Assembly: GCF_900091955.1 (NCBI RefSeq)
Contig: NZ_FMDF01000070.1
Span: forward strand, 38,640-102,639
Origin: Streptomyces sp. Ncost-T10-10d
Lineage (GTDB): Bacteria; Actinomycetota; Actinomycetes; Streptomycetales; Streptomycetaceae
DNA: 64,000 nucleotides
Reading direction: 5' to 3'
Shown here: in pieces, positions 53,324 through 61,601 of the stretch
How the letters are laid out: each line of letters starts with the position of its first letter
How positions within the stretch are numbered: position 1 is the stretch's first letter
Notes under the pieces: generated by a model
What the model saw: only the letters and a program-made list of their open reading frames with translations
What the model was told of the DNA's origin: nothing
Databases searched by the model: none
Translations under genes and position numbers: made by a program

Positions 53324-55171
53324 ATGTGTGGCATCACCGGCTGGGTCTCCTTCGACCGTGATCTGCGGGCAGCCGAGGACGTCGCGACGCTGGACGCGAT
53401 GACGGAGACCATGTCCTGCAGGGGCCCCGACGACCGGGGGTCCTGGATCGCCGATCACGTGGGGCTCGGACACCGGCGGCTGGCGATCATCGACCTGCCC
53501 GGCGGACGCCAGCCCATGACCGTCGGCACACCCGAGGGGGAAGTAGCCCTCGTCTACTCCGGTGAGGCGTACAACTTCACCGAACTCCGTACCGAACTGG
53601 CCGCCCGCGGGCACCGCTTCATCACCGACTCGGACACCGAGGTCGTGCTGCACGGCTATCTGGAGTGGGGCGAGTCCGTCGCCGAACGGCTCAACGGCAT
53701 GTACGCCTTCGCCCTCTGGGACAGCCGCCACGACAAGCTCGTCATGATCCGCGACCGGATGGGCGTCAAGCCCTTCTACTACTGGCCGACGCCCGACGGA
53801 GTGCTCTTCGGCTCGGAACCCAAGGCCATCCTCGCCAATCCCGTGTCCCGGCCCCGGGTGACTCTCGACGGGCTCCGGGAGCTCTTCACCCTCGTCAAGA
53901 ACCCCGGCCACGCCGTATGGGACGGCATGTACGAGGTGGAGCCCGGCACGGTCGTCACCGTGGACCGCGGCGGCCTGCGCAAGCACGTCTACTGGCGGCT
54001 CAGGACCCGTCCGCACCCGGACGACCGGGACACCTCGATCGCCAACGTACGGTCACTGCTCGACGACATCGTGCGCCGCCAACTGGTCTCCGACGTACCC
54101 CGCTGCGTCCTGCTCTCCGGCGGCCTCGACTCGTCCGCGGTCACCCTGCTCGCCGCCCGGCAGCTCGCAAAGAGCGGCGAGAAGGTCCGCACCTTCGCCG
54201 TCGACTTCGTCGGACGCACCGAGAACTTCGTCGCCGACGAACTGCGCACCACCCCCGACACCCCGTTCGTGCACGACGTGGCCGACCGGGCGGGCACCCT
54301 CCACCGTGACATCGTGCTCGACCCGGACACCCTCGCCGACCCCGACGTACGCGCCCGGATGATCCGGGCCCGGGACATCCCCATGGGCCTCGGCGACATG
54401 GACGCCTCGCTCTATCTGCTCTTCCGGGCCATCCGCGAACACTCGACCGTCGCGCTGTCCGGCGAGTCGGCCGACGAGGTCTTCGGCGGCTACCTCCAGT
54501 TCTTCGACGAGGAGGCCCGCAGCGCCGACACCTTCCCCTGGCTGGTGCGGTTCGCCGAGCACTTCGGCGAGGACGCGGGCATGCTCCGCGACGACGTGAA
54601 CCAGGCCCTCGGCCTGGAGACGTACATCCGCGACAGCTACGACTCCGCCGTCGCCGGCATCGAACGGCTCACCGGTGAGAGCGACTTCGAGTACCGCATG
54701 CGCAGGATCTGCCATCTCCACCTGACGCGGTTCGTACGCATCCTGCTCGACCGCAAGGACCGCGCCAGCATGGCCGTCGGCCTGGAGGTCCGGGTGCCGT
54801 TCTGCGACCACAGGCTCGTCGAGTACGTCTACAACACCCCCTGGGCCCTGAAGTCCTTCGACGGCAGGGAGAAGAGCCTGCTGCGCGAGGCGACCGCGGA
54901 TCTGCTTCCCCGGTCCGTCTACGAGCGGACCAAGAGTCCCTATCCGTCGACCCAGGACCCCAAGTACGCCGTCGCCCTGCAGGAGCACGCCCACAACCTC
55001 CTCGCGCGCCCGGACCACCGGGTCTTCGACCTGATCGACCGCGCCCGGCTGCAGCGGGTCGCCGACCACGATGCGCCCCGGATCACCTCGGCGTCCCGCC
55101 GCGGCCTGGAACGCACCCTGGACCTTGCGATGTGGCTGGACATGTACGAGCCGGAGGTGGACCTCAGCTGA
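53324..55171 (+). CDS. asnB: Asparagine synthetase (glutamine-hydrolysing)
   Basis: 615 residues. An N-terminal nucleophile glutaminase begins MCGITGWVSFD, so Cys2 is available after Met removal; RGPDDRG, HRRLAIID and a YSGEAYNF variant of the usual NGEIYN follow. The C-terminal synthetase has the PP-loop LLSGGLDSSA, GESADEVFGGY and LDRKDRASMAVGLEVRVPF. It makes asparagine from aspartate, ATP and glutamine. GGGAGG precedes the ATG. In Streptomyces several AsnB-like copies occur, some in secondary metabolism; nothing beside it here suggests a special role. Ends in a bidirectional hairpin. Confidence 0.92.
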   Translation: MCGITGWVSFDRDLRAAEDVATLDAMTETMSCRGPDDRGSWIADHVGLGHRRLAIIDLPGGRQPMTVGTPEGEVALVYSGEAYNFTELRTELAARGHRFITDSDTEVVLHGYLEWGESVAERLNGMYAFALWDSRHDKLVMIRDRMGVKPFYYWPTPDGVLFGSEPKAILANPVSRPRVTLDGLRELFTLVKNPGHAVWDGMYEVEPGTVVTVDRGGLRKHVYWRLRTRPHPDDRDTSIANVRSLLDDIVRRQLVSDVPRCVLLSGGLDSSAVTLLAARQLAKSGEKVRTFAVDFVGRTENFVADELRTTPDTPFVHDVADRAGTLHRDIVLDPDTLADPDVRARMIRARDIPMGLGDMDASLYLLFRAIREHSTVALSGESADEVFGGYLQFFDEEARSADTFPWLVRFAEHFGEDAGMLRDDVNQALGLETYIRDSYDSAVAGIERLTGESDFEYRMRRICHLHLTRFVRILLDRKDRASMAVGLEVRVPFCDHRLVEYVYNTPWALKSFDGREKSLLREATADLLPRSVYERTKSPYPSTQDPKYAVALQEHAHNLLARPDHRVFDLIDRARLQRVADHDAPRITSASRRGLERTLDLAMWLDMYEPEVDLS

Positions 55172-55215
55172 GCGGTCCGCCGCCTGCGGCCCGGCGCGCG
55201 GCGGCCACCGCTCAG
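55168..55215. terminator. Bidirectional hairpin covering both convergent stop codons
   Basis: CTGAGCGGT (55168-55176) pairs with ACCGCTCAG (55207-55215), and inside it CCGCCGC pairs with GCGGCGG after a two-base bulge. The TGA of asnB and the TGA of the DUF6204 gene are both inside the stem feet. Confidence 0.65.
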
Positions 55216-55553
55216 TTGCGCCGGCCCTTGTAGTTGATCTTCATGGTGTCCATGTCCGTCGCCGTGGACCGCAGTTCGCCATGGGCGTACCCCTGCTCCT
55301 TCAGCAGCTTCTCGGCCCGGTCCTCGGCGATCGCGGATGCCATCTCCTCGCCGTCCTCGGCGTCCGACACGACCACGAACCGGAAGCTGAAATGCTTGAG
55401 CACACGGTCGTACGTCAGCGAGCCCTCCTCGGTGAACTGCATCGCGCTCAGACCGTGCAGGTCCACCTCGGACAGGAGCCGGGCGCGCGCCTGGTCCGTC
55501 AGACCCTCCCAGGTACCGCGCACGATCACTCGGTAGGTGTGCTGCGTGCTCAT
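55212..55553 (-). CDS. DUF6204-like small protein
   Basis: 113 residues, soluble, alpha/beta pattern beginning TYRVIVRGTWEGLTDQARAR and with a central FSFRFVVVSDAEDGEE stretch and a C-terminal helix EKLLKEQGYAHGEL. It resembles the actinobacterial DUF6204 family, of unknown function. ATG 55553 has GGAGCGGGAA upstream. Single gene, convergent with asnB. Confidence 0.75.
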   Translation of the reverse strand: MSTQHTYRVIVRGTWEGLTDQARARLLSEVDLHGLSAMQFTEEGSLTYDRVLKHFSFRFVVVSDAEDGEEMASAIAEDRAEKLLKEQGYAHGELRSTATDMDTMKINYKGRRN

Positions 55554-55807
55554 CGTGTTTCCCGCTCCGCATTCCGCTCGTGAACCGTCGAGGGCCAAGG
55601 TTACGGCGGTGAGGACGGAGCGCACGCGAATTATCGCGGGGGCGGCGGCCCGGGGTCGTCGCGGGGGAGGGCGCCCCGGCCGCCGCCCCCGTGGTCTTTT
55701 GCCGAAGTCTGACGGCGATGCCCCTGGCCGGGCCGCTGTCCAGCGTGTTCCATGGTCATCGGGGGCGCCCGGACCTGCGGCGGCCCGTGTGAGGGAGCGA
55801 GGTTGCC

Positions 55808-57778
55808 TTGGCCACGACCGTACGACGTGCCGTACTGACTCTGCCCGCCGCACCACTGGGCCCGGAGAACCCGCTGCCCGCACTGCGGCCGCTCGACGAG
55901 ATGCATGTCGTCGACGACCGCGACCGGTCCGGACTGCCACGTGACATGGCACGCCAGATCGGCTACGAACCACTGGCCACCGTGCTCCCGGTCCGTATCC
56001 TCGACGGGTACGGGCGCGACCGCGTCCCCAGCGGGCTGGACGCGGTCGTCATCGAGAACGACCGGCTGCGGGCCACCGTGCTGCCCGGGCTCGGCGGTCG
56101 CATCCACTCCCTCCACCACAAGCCGACCGGCCGTGAACTCCTCTACACCAACCCCGTCCTGCAGCCCGCCGACTTCGCGCTCAACGGCGCCTGGTTCTCC
56201 GGCGGCATCGAATGGAACATCGGCGCCACGGGCCACACCACACTGTCCTGTGCCCCGGTCCACGCCGCCCGGGTGCCCGCACCCGACGGCGGTGAAATGC
56301 TCCGTCTCTGGGAGTGGGAGCGGCTGCGCGACCTGCCGTTCCAGGTGGACCTCTGGCTGCCCGAGGATTCCGACTTCCTGCACGTCGGCGTACGGATACG
56401 CAACCCGCACGAACACACCGCACCCGTCTACTGGTGGTCCAACATCGCCGTACCCGAGGGCGAGCGCACCCGGGTCCTGGCTCCGGCCGACGAGGCATGG
56501 CACTTCGGTTACGAGCGGACCCTGACCCGGGTCCCGGTCCCCGGGGCCGGCTCCGTCGACCGTACGTACCCGCTGCGCGGCGACTTCCCCGCCGACTACT
56601 TCTACGAGGTGCCCGAAGGCGCCCGTCGCTGGATCGCCTCCCTCGACGAGGACGGCCACGGACTCGTCCAGACGTCGACCGATCTGCTGCGTGGCCGAAA
56701 GCTGTTCCTGTGGGGCAGCGGCCCGGGCGGGCGTCGCTGGCAGGAGTGGCTCACCGAGCCCGGCACGGTCGGATACGCCGAGATCCAGGCCGGACTCGCC
56801 CGTACCCAGCTGGAACACATCCCCCTCGAACCGGGCGCCGATTTCAGCTGGCTGGAGTCGTACGGACCGCTGTCCGCGGACCCCCGGGCCGTGCACGGCG
56901 ACGACTGGTCTGCGGCCCGCGCCGAGACCGAGCGACGGCTCGCCGAGGCGCTGCCGCGCGCGGATGTCGACGCCGCGTACGCCGCCTGGCGCCCCTGCGC
57001 CGACAACGAACCCGGTGAGCCGCTCGCCACCGGTTCCGGCTGGGGTGCCCTCGAAGTCCGGCGCGGCAAGTACAAGCTCCCCGGCACGCCGTTCGCCGAG
57101 TCGACCCTCGGTGAACAACAGGCACCCTGGCTGGAGTTGCTGGACCTGGGCTCTTTCTCCGAACCGGGCAGGGCAGCCCCGCCCGGCCCCTCCCTGGTCT
57201 CCCCGCACTGGCGCGACATGCTGGAGACGGCCTCCGCCGAACCCCTCACGGAGTATCACCTCGGAGTCGCCCAGTGGCACGCCGGTGACCGCGCCCAGGC
57301 GGTCCGCAGCTGGGAACGTGGACTGGCCCTCGCGCCGTCCCGCTGGCCGCTGCTGCGCTGCCTCGCCGTCGCCGCCGGGGAGGGCGGCCAGCGGGACCGG
57401 GCGGCCGACCTCTACACCGAGGCGTTCGACGACCTGTGCGCGGAACGTCGCGACGACGGCGACGCCTGGACGTCCGCCACGGCGGCGCTCGGCCGTGAGG
57501 CGATGGAGGCACTGCTTGCGGCAGGGCGCCCCGAAGCGGCCCGGACGGTGTGGGCCGGCCTGTGCGCGGCGGTCCGACAGCGCGGCCGCTTCCGCCTGTT
57601 GGAGGCCCGGCTGCTGATCGCCGAGGGCGACCGCGCCGCCGCCCGGGCCGTTTTCAGCGAGGGCTTCGAGGTCGCGGATCTGCGCGAGGGCGCGGAAATC
57701 CTGGACGAGGTGTGGGCCGAGCTCACCGACGAGCCGCTGCCGGACAGATACAACTTCCGGATGCGTCCCAGGACTTGA
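55808..57778 (+). CDS. DUF5107 protein with TPR-like C-terminus
   Basis: 656 residues. The N-terminal half (about 40-360) is a DUF5107 domain, a galactose-mutarotase-like beta-sandwich: VIENDRLRATVLPGLGGRIH, GAWFSGGIEWNIGATGHT, PVYWWSNIAVPEG. The C-terminal half is helical with TPR-like pairs (EYHLGVAQWHAGDRAQAVRS, LLRCLAVAAGEGGQRDRAAD, RFRLLEARLLIAEGDRAAAR). Such proteins probably bind carbohydrate; an enzymatic role is not established. The start is TTG 55808, with GAGG five bases upstream. A long hairpin follows. Confidence 0.85.
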   Translation: MATTVRRAVLTLPAAPLGPENPLPALRPLDEMHVVDDRDRSGLPRDMARQIGYEPLATVLPVRILDGYGRDRVPSGLDAVVIENDRLRATVLPGLGGRIHSLHHKPTGRELLYTNPVLQPADFALNGAWFSGGIEWNIGATGHTTLSCAPVHAARVPAPDGGEMLRLWEWERLRDLPFQVDLWLPEDSDFLHVGVRIRNPHEHTAPVYWWSNIAVPEGERTRVLAPADEAWHFGYERTLTRVPVPGAGSVDRTYPLRGDFPADYFYEVPEGARRWIASLDEDGHGLVQTSTDLLRGRKLFLWGSGPGGRRWQEWLTEPGTVGYAEIQAGLARTQLEHIPLEPGADFSWLESYGPLSADPRAVHGDDWSAARAETERRLAEALPRADVDAAYAAWRPCADNEPGEPLATGSGWGALEVRRGKYKLPGTPFAESTLGEQQAPWLELLDLGSFSEPGRAAPPGPSLVSPHWRDMLETASAEPLTEYHLGVAQWHAGDRAQAVRSWERGLALAPSRWPLLRCLAVAAGEGGQRDRAADLYTEAFDDLCAERRDDGDAWTSATAALGREAMEALLAAGRPEAARTVWAGLCAAVRQRGRFRLLEARLLIAEGDRAAARAVFSEGFEVADLREGAEILDEVWAELTDEPLPDRYNFRMRPRT

Positions 57779-57785
57779 TGACGAA

Positions 57786-57831
57786 GGCCGTCCGCCCCGC
57801 GACCACCTCCACCGGCGCGGGGCGGACGGCC
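57786..57831. terminator. Bidirectional terminator
   Basis: Perfect 15-bp arms GGCCGTCCGCCCCGC (57786-57800) and complement (57817-57831) around a 16-nt loop, between the convergent DUF5107 and VOC genes. Confidence 0.75.
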
Positions 57832-57836
57832 GCGGG

Positions 57837-58190
57837 TCAGACGGTCAGGTTCCGGTCGACGTACTCGAAGACCGAGCCGTCCGGATGCACCGCGATCAGA
57901 TTGCGGCCCACCGGCGTCGGTACCGGGCCTGCGAGGATCCGGGCGCCGACGCGGGTGAGGGAGTCGTGGGCTTCGTCGACATCCTTGACCGCGATCGTCG
58001 CCGTCACCTTGCGCAGGATCTCCAGCTCCGACTCCGGGCCGCTCATCAGCAGAAAGCAGCTGATCGCGGCGACCGAGACTCCGCCACGCTCGAAGCGCAG
58101 CGCAGAACTGGCCGTGAGGTCCTCGTAGAAGGCCACCGCGGCCTCCAGGTCGTCGACGCAGATACGCAGCGTGGTTCCCAGAATGTCCAT
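57837..58190 (-). CDS. VOC-family (glyoxalase-like) protein
   Basis: 117 residues with two beta-alpha-beta-beta-beta modules: LRICVDDLEAAVAFYEDL, then VTATIAVKDVDEAHDSLTRV and a strand FEYVDRNLTV. The usual metal ligands are not all obvious, so it may be a ligand-binding (resistance or lactoylglutathione-like) member. No ribosome site seen before ATG 58190. It lies 24 bases after the methyltransferase stop, so the two may be cotranscribed. Confidence 0.85.
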   Translation of the reverse strand: MDILGTTLRICVDDLEAAVAFYEDLTASSALRFERGGVSVAAISCFLLMSGPESELEILRKVTATIAVKDVDEAHDSLTRVGARILAGPVPTPVGRNLIAVHPDGSVFEYVDRNLTV

Positions 58191-58214
58191 ACGGGCAAGG
58201 GTAGTTGGCGGTTC

Positions 58215-59024
58215 TCAGGCCCGGCAGAGCACCTCGCCGTGCGGGACCATGAACCAGGCGTCGTCCTGTGCGCCCCACTCGCGCCAGGCCGCGGCGATCG
58301 CGGCCAGCTCCTCGGTACTCGCGTGGCCGCCGTCCACGGCCAGCCTCGCGTACACCGAGCCGACCGTACGGTCCGCCCACAGACCGCTCCACCAGGCGCG
58401 GCTCTCCGGAGTGGCGAAGCACCAGTTGCCGGCGGTCGGGGTGATGTCGGTGAAGCCGGCCCGGCGGGCCCAGGAGAGCAGCCGACGGCCCGCGTCGGGC
58501 TCGCCGCCATTGGCGCGGGCCACCCGTCCGTACAGTTCCTGCCAGTCGTCCATGCCTGATACCCCGGGGTGCCAGGCCATCGCCGCGTAGTCGCTGTCGC
58601 GGGCCGCGACGATGCCGCCGGGGCGGCAGACGCGCCGCATCTCGCGCAGTGCCTGCACCGGGTCGCCCACGTGCTGGAGCACCTGATGGGCATGGACGAC
58701 ATCGAAGGAGTCGTCGGGGAAGTCCAGGGCATGGACATCGGCGGTGGTGAACTCGATGTTGTCCAGGCCGCGTTCGGCGGCGAATTCGGCCGCACGGTCC
58801 AGGATCTCCCGAGCGGCGTCGACGGCGGTCACCCGGCCGGGGGCGACCAGCGCGGCCAGATCCGCGGTGATGGTGCCGGGTCCGCAGCCGACGTCCAACA
58901 CGGACATGCCCGGGCGGAGTTCGTCGATCAGATACGCCGCGGAATTGGCGGCGGTGCGCCAGCGGTGCGAGCGCAGCACCGACTCGTGGTGGCCGTGGGT
59001 GTAGACGGCGGTCTCCTTCGGCAT
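58215..59024 (-). CDS. Class I SAM-dependent methyltransferase (UbiE/COQ5-like)
   Basis: 269 residues. Motif I MSVLDVGCGPGTITADLAAL, motif II VTAVDAAREILDRA, motif IV DDSFDVVHAHQVLQHVGDPV and LREMRRVCRPGGIVAARDSD. C-terminal residues form a cap helix. ATG 59024 is preceded by AAAGGA at about nine bases. Lies left of the recombinase-like remnant and the P450 locus on the opposite strand; I see no reason to count it as part of that locus. Confidence 0.92.
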   Translation of the reverse strand: MPKETAVYTHGHHESVLRSHRWRTAANSAAYLIDELRPGMSVLDVGCGPGTITADLAALVAPGRVTAVDAAREILDRAAEFAAERGLDNIEFTTADVHALDFPDDSFDVVHAHQVLQHVGDPVQALREMRRVCRPGGIVAARDSDYAAMAWHPGVSGMDDWQELYGRVARANGGEPDAGRRLLSWARRAGFTDITPTAGNWCFATPESRAWWSGLWADRTVGSVYARLAVDGGHASTEELAAIAAAWREWGAQDDAWFMVPHGEVLCRA

Positions 59025-59221
59025 GGCCGTGGATCCTTTCTCGAAACGCAGAGCGTGACATGCGAACCGCGAAGCGCTGATCGGTACGGCCACCGTACGC
59101 TCGAATGTCGAATGATGAGATGCGCGTCTTGATATATGGACAAGCTCCCCGTGCCGGGCCGCCCGCCGGGCCATGCGCCCGCACTGCCGGCGAGGGGGCG
59201 GTGGATGTCGGCGACGCCGGG

Positions 59222-59382
59222 TCTCTGCCCCCTTGCGCTTGCCCATGGGGATGATCAGGTCGGGCTGGATCTGCTCGACGGAATCGCCGCCGGAGCTGCG
59301 GCGGAGCACGGTGTGCAGCACGTCGTCGGTGATGACAGGGGGCCGGCCGCCGTGCGGGGTGCTGGTGCCCCCGGTCTTGAGG
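59222..59382 (-). pseudogene. Fragment of a recombinase-like HTH gene
   Basis: About 54 codons without a start of their own encode GRPPVITDDVLHTVLRRSSG then DSVEQIQPDLIIPMGKRKG, which looks like the C-terminal helix-turn-helix of actinobacterial serine recombinase/resolvase-type genes (I recall this motif from such proteins; not searched). The downstream continuation is lost after GKRKG, where the frame becomes arginine/proline-rich. It is therefore a decayed remnant. Confidence 0.5.
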
Positions 59383-59526
59383 TGACCGGCGTCGCCACAC
59401 CTCGCGGCCGGGGGCGGCACTGATCTCCAGCACCGGGGCGACGATGGCCGGCTGCGGGGCCCAGCCCGCAAGCACGCGCCTCATATCCACGCGTGCGACT
59501 GATGCCCTGAATGTGACATATATGGC

Positions 59527-59551
59527 ATGCGTGGAAGTATGGGATGCGTGG
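59527..59551 (+). repeat. Direct repeat upstream of the small peptide gene
   Basis: ATGCGTGG occurs at 59527-59534 and 59544-59551, 17 bases apart, about 75-98 bases upstream of the peptide start. A possible regulator site. Confidence 0.3.
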
Positions 59552-59624
59552 TCGTTGGTGCTGGCGAGAACTTCTTTGCTGAACCCTCGGCTGGGAGGGC
59601 TCTCACAGGCGAGAGGAGTGCATC

Positions 59625-59717
59625 ATGATCGCCAAGCTGCTCGGCAAGCTGTCCTTCACCCGCCACTACGGTGCGTACGGGGCCCACGAATGGGATGCGT
59701 ACGCCGGCGACGTCTAG
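59625..59717 (+). CDS. Candidate RiPP precursor peptide (30 aa)
   Basis: A 30-residue gene. ATG 59625 is preceded by GAGAGGAG at 6-7 bases, one of the strongest ribosome sites in the window. Residues 1-13 are a basic, leucine-rich helix (MIAKLLGKLSFTR); residues 14-30 read HYGAYGAHEWDAYAGDV, an aromatic-rich tail (Tyr15, Tyr18, Trp23, Tyr26, plus His14 and His21) with repeated Gly-Ala-Tyr. A P450 gene follows on the same strand after a GC hairpin. This is the pattern of P450-crosslinked RiPPs, in which a P450 joins Tyr, Trp or His side chains of a short core (biarylitide, cittilin and atropopeptide types). No peptidase or transporter gene is adjacent. The assignment as precursor is inference. 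Confidence 0.7.
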   Translation: MIAKLLGKLSFTRHYGAYGAHEWDAYAGDV

Positions 59718-59732
59718 GTCCGACCGCACTGA

Positions 59733-59758
59733 CGGCGGGCGCCCCCGGGCGCCCGCCG
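59733..59758 (+). terminator. GC hairpin between precursor and P450 genes
   Basis: An 11-bp perfect stem (59733-59743 with 59748-59758; core GGCGGGCGCC) and CCCG loop, 16 bases after the peptide stop. No T run. It could act as a partial terminator giving more precursor than P450 transcript, or stabilise the short mRNA. Confidence 0.7.
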
Positions 59759-59819
59759 ACTCCCAGCCATGCTGCCGACGATATCGGCCTGGACTGGTAC
59801 GAGAGTCAGGGACGATCTC

Positions 59820-61121
59820 ATGGGCCGAATGAATGAGCCGCCGCGGTTGCCCGGAGGCGGCTTCGCGGCCTGGAGCCGCGACCGGCTGGCGCTGGCGCGC
59901 CGTGGCGCCGAGGAGTGCGGGGACGTCTGGCAGCTGGAGCCGGGTGTCTACGTAGCCGCTTCGGCCGGGCCGTGTGAAGCAGTCCTGCGCCGCGCGCAGG
60001 ACTTCCCCAAGGCATCCTCGCCTCTCTTCCCGCCGTTGAAGCGGTCGAGCGGAGCACCGACGCCCGAGGAGCGTGCGCATGCTCACGCCGCCCGCATGCG
60101 CGGACTGCGCCCGCAGGCGGTCGCGGCCCGGATCGGTGAGATTGCGCCCGGGACCGCTCGATTCGTCGACCAGTGGCCCACGGGCCAGGACGTCGAGATT
60201 CTGCCCCCGGTCCGGCACGCCCTGGCGGAGATCGGTGTGCGCTACCTCTTCTCCGAAGACGCTCCCACCCTGCTGCCCTTTGCCTCACAGCTCTTCCTGG
60301 CCCGGGAGGTGCTCGTACGCCCCTCGCGCTGGGCATGGCCGCGCTGGATCCCCACACCGGCACGGCGGTTCCGCACACGGCAGCAAGTCGCCTTCACCAA
60401 CGCTTTGCGGCCCATCGTCCGTCGGCGCCGTTCATCGGGCCGGCTCGGTGACGACATGCTGGGACAGATGCTCCGGCCCTCCTCCCGCTACGGCCTACTG
60501 CCGGAAGAGGCCGTCCTCGACACTCTCCCCGGAATCACCGTCGCCACCTTCGAGACACCTTCCCGGGCAGCCGGATGGATCCTGCTCCACCTGGCCCGGC
60601 ACCCCCAGGCAGCGGACCGCGTCGCGGCCGAAGCCGCCTTGCTGCCCGCGGACCCGGCCGCGACGACCAGCACCCACCTCGACAGCCTGCAATACACCCA
60701 GGCACTGGTACGCGAGGTGCTCCGACTGCACCCTCCGAGCTGGCTACTGACCCGGCGCGTCAGGCGACGGACTCAGCTCGCCGACTACACCATCGACGCC
60801 GGGTCCACCGTTCTCGTCTGCCCCTACACCGCCCACCGCGACGCACGGGAACACTCCGAGCCGGACCGGTTCCAGCCCGAGCGCTGGCTCGATGATCCGG
60901 GCTCGCCGGCGAAACCCGGGGTCTTCCTCTCCTTCGGAACCGGGCCGCATGGCTGCGAGGGAGCCGCCCTGGCCATGGCGATGCTGACGCTCCTGACGGC
61001 GCAGACCGCCCGCCGCTACCACTTGAGCGAGCCGCCCGGACCGGAACCCGGCTACCAGGTCACCACCTTCGAAGGTCTCGCCATTGTCGGCCTGCGCCTG
61101 CGTGCCACCTTGCGCAGCTGA
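59820..61121 (+). CDS. Cytochrome P450
   Basis: 433 residues. All core motifs are present: the I-helix oxygen-binding site is GITVATFETPS (A-x-x-E-T), the ExxR is in VREVLRLHPPSW, the meander region PDRFQPERWL, and the heme loop FSFGTGPHGCEGAALAMA carries the cysteine ligand in the form FxxGxxxCxG. ATG 59820 has AGGGA seven to eight bases upstream. No ferredoxin or reductase gene is adjacent, so it must borrow redox partners. Its only close neighbour on the same strand is the 30-residue peptide gene 103 bases upstream, so peptide oxidation or crosslinking is the suggested role. A lone catabolic P450 remains possible. Confidence 0.93.
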   Translation: MGRMNEPPRLPGGGFAAWSRDRLALARRGAEECGDVWQLEPGVYVAASAGPCEAVLRRAQDFPKASSPLFPPLKRSSGAPTPEERAHAHAARMRGLRPQAVAARIGEIAPGTARFVDQWPTGQDVEILPPVRHALAEIGVRYLFSEDAPTLLPFASQLFLAREVLVRPSRWAWPRWIPTPARRFRTRQQVAFTNALRPIVRRRRSSGRLGDDMLGQMLRPSSRYGLLPEEAVLDTLPGITVATFETPSRAAGWILLHLARHPQAADRVAAEAALLPADPAATTSTHLDSLQYTQALVREVLRLHPPSWLLTRRVRRRTQLADYTIDAGSTVLVCPYTAHRDAREHSEPDRFQPERWLDDPGSPAKPGVFLSFGTGPHGCEGAALAMAMLTLLTAQTARRYHLSEPPGPEPGYQVTTFEGLAIVGLRLRATLRS

Positions 61122-61601
61122 GGGCGGTCCCGCTTTCAATGACAGGCCGCCTCCACGGCGAACTCGCCCGCCTCGACAGCAAGCTGCTCGGCGGCGGACC
61201 GGACCACCACATACGGGACCACGGACAAGTCCTCGGTGGGGCAGACGCCCAGCATCCGCACGCAGCCCCACTGCACCGCCCACCCCAGCCGGTTCGGAGA
61301 CGCACGCTTCGCCCGCGCAGCTGTCGGCGCCCGCGTATCCGGACGGAAGAACTGCTCCAGCTCCCCGGTGTCCCGGGCCATCGGCGCCGACGAGCGGCTG
61401 CCCGTACCACTGGTCGCGTTCACGCGCCGCGAGGTCGGACCGTACGCGAGGGATCTCTCGCAGAGCGGCCTGTTCGCTCCGCCCGTCGAGCCCCCGCGGA
61501 CGCCGACCCGCAGACCGACCTGCTCGCGCTCCTCGGCCGACGGGCCCGACCTCACTCGCGGTCACCGGGCATTGTCGCGGCAAGTGCCACCCCATTAACC
61601 T
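61122..61601. other. Degenerate region with transposon remnant
   Basis: 480 bases between the P450 and the IclR fragment. It contains the Tn3-type fragment and otherwise no intact gene. At its right end the minus strand begins GGGGTGGCACTTG (61593 leftward), which resembles the GGGG start of Tn3-family terminal repeats; not proven. Confidence 0.45.
61136..61381 (-). pseudogene. N-terminal fragment of a Tn3-family transposase
   Basis: 82 codons (ATG 61381 to a stop at 61136) encode a piece like the DUF4158 start of Tn3 transposases: GELEQFFRPDTRAPTAARAK, then SPNRLGWAVQWGCVRMLGVC and PTEDLSVVPYVVVRSAAEQL. The full protein is about 1000 residues; only the first domain is left and it ends at the stop beside the P450 3' end. 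Remnant of a former transposon. Confidence 0.6.

Noticed and set aside
58215..59024. The methyltransferase as a tailoring enzyme of the peptide-P450 locus
   Set aside because: It is on the opposite strand, has its own ribosome site, and a decayed mobile fragment lies between; nothing links it to the peptide.
59136..59423. Plus-strand frame of 95 codons left of the peptide gene
   Set aside because: Low-complexity proline/glycine composition and overlaps the recombinase-like remnant on the other strand.
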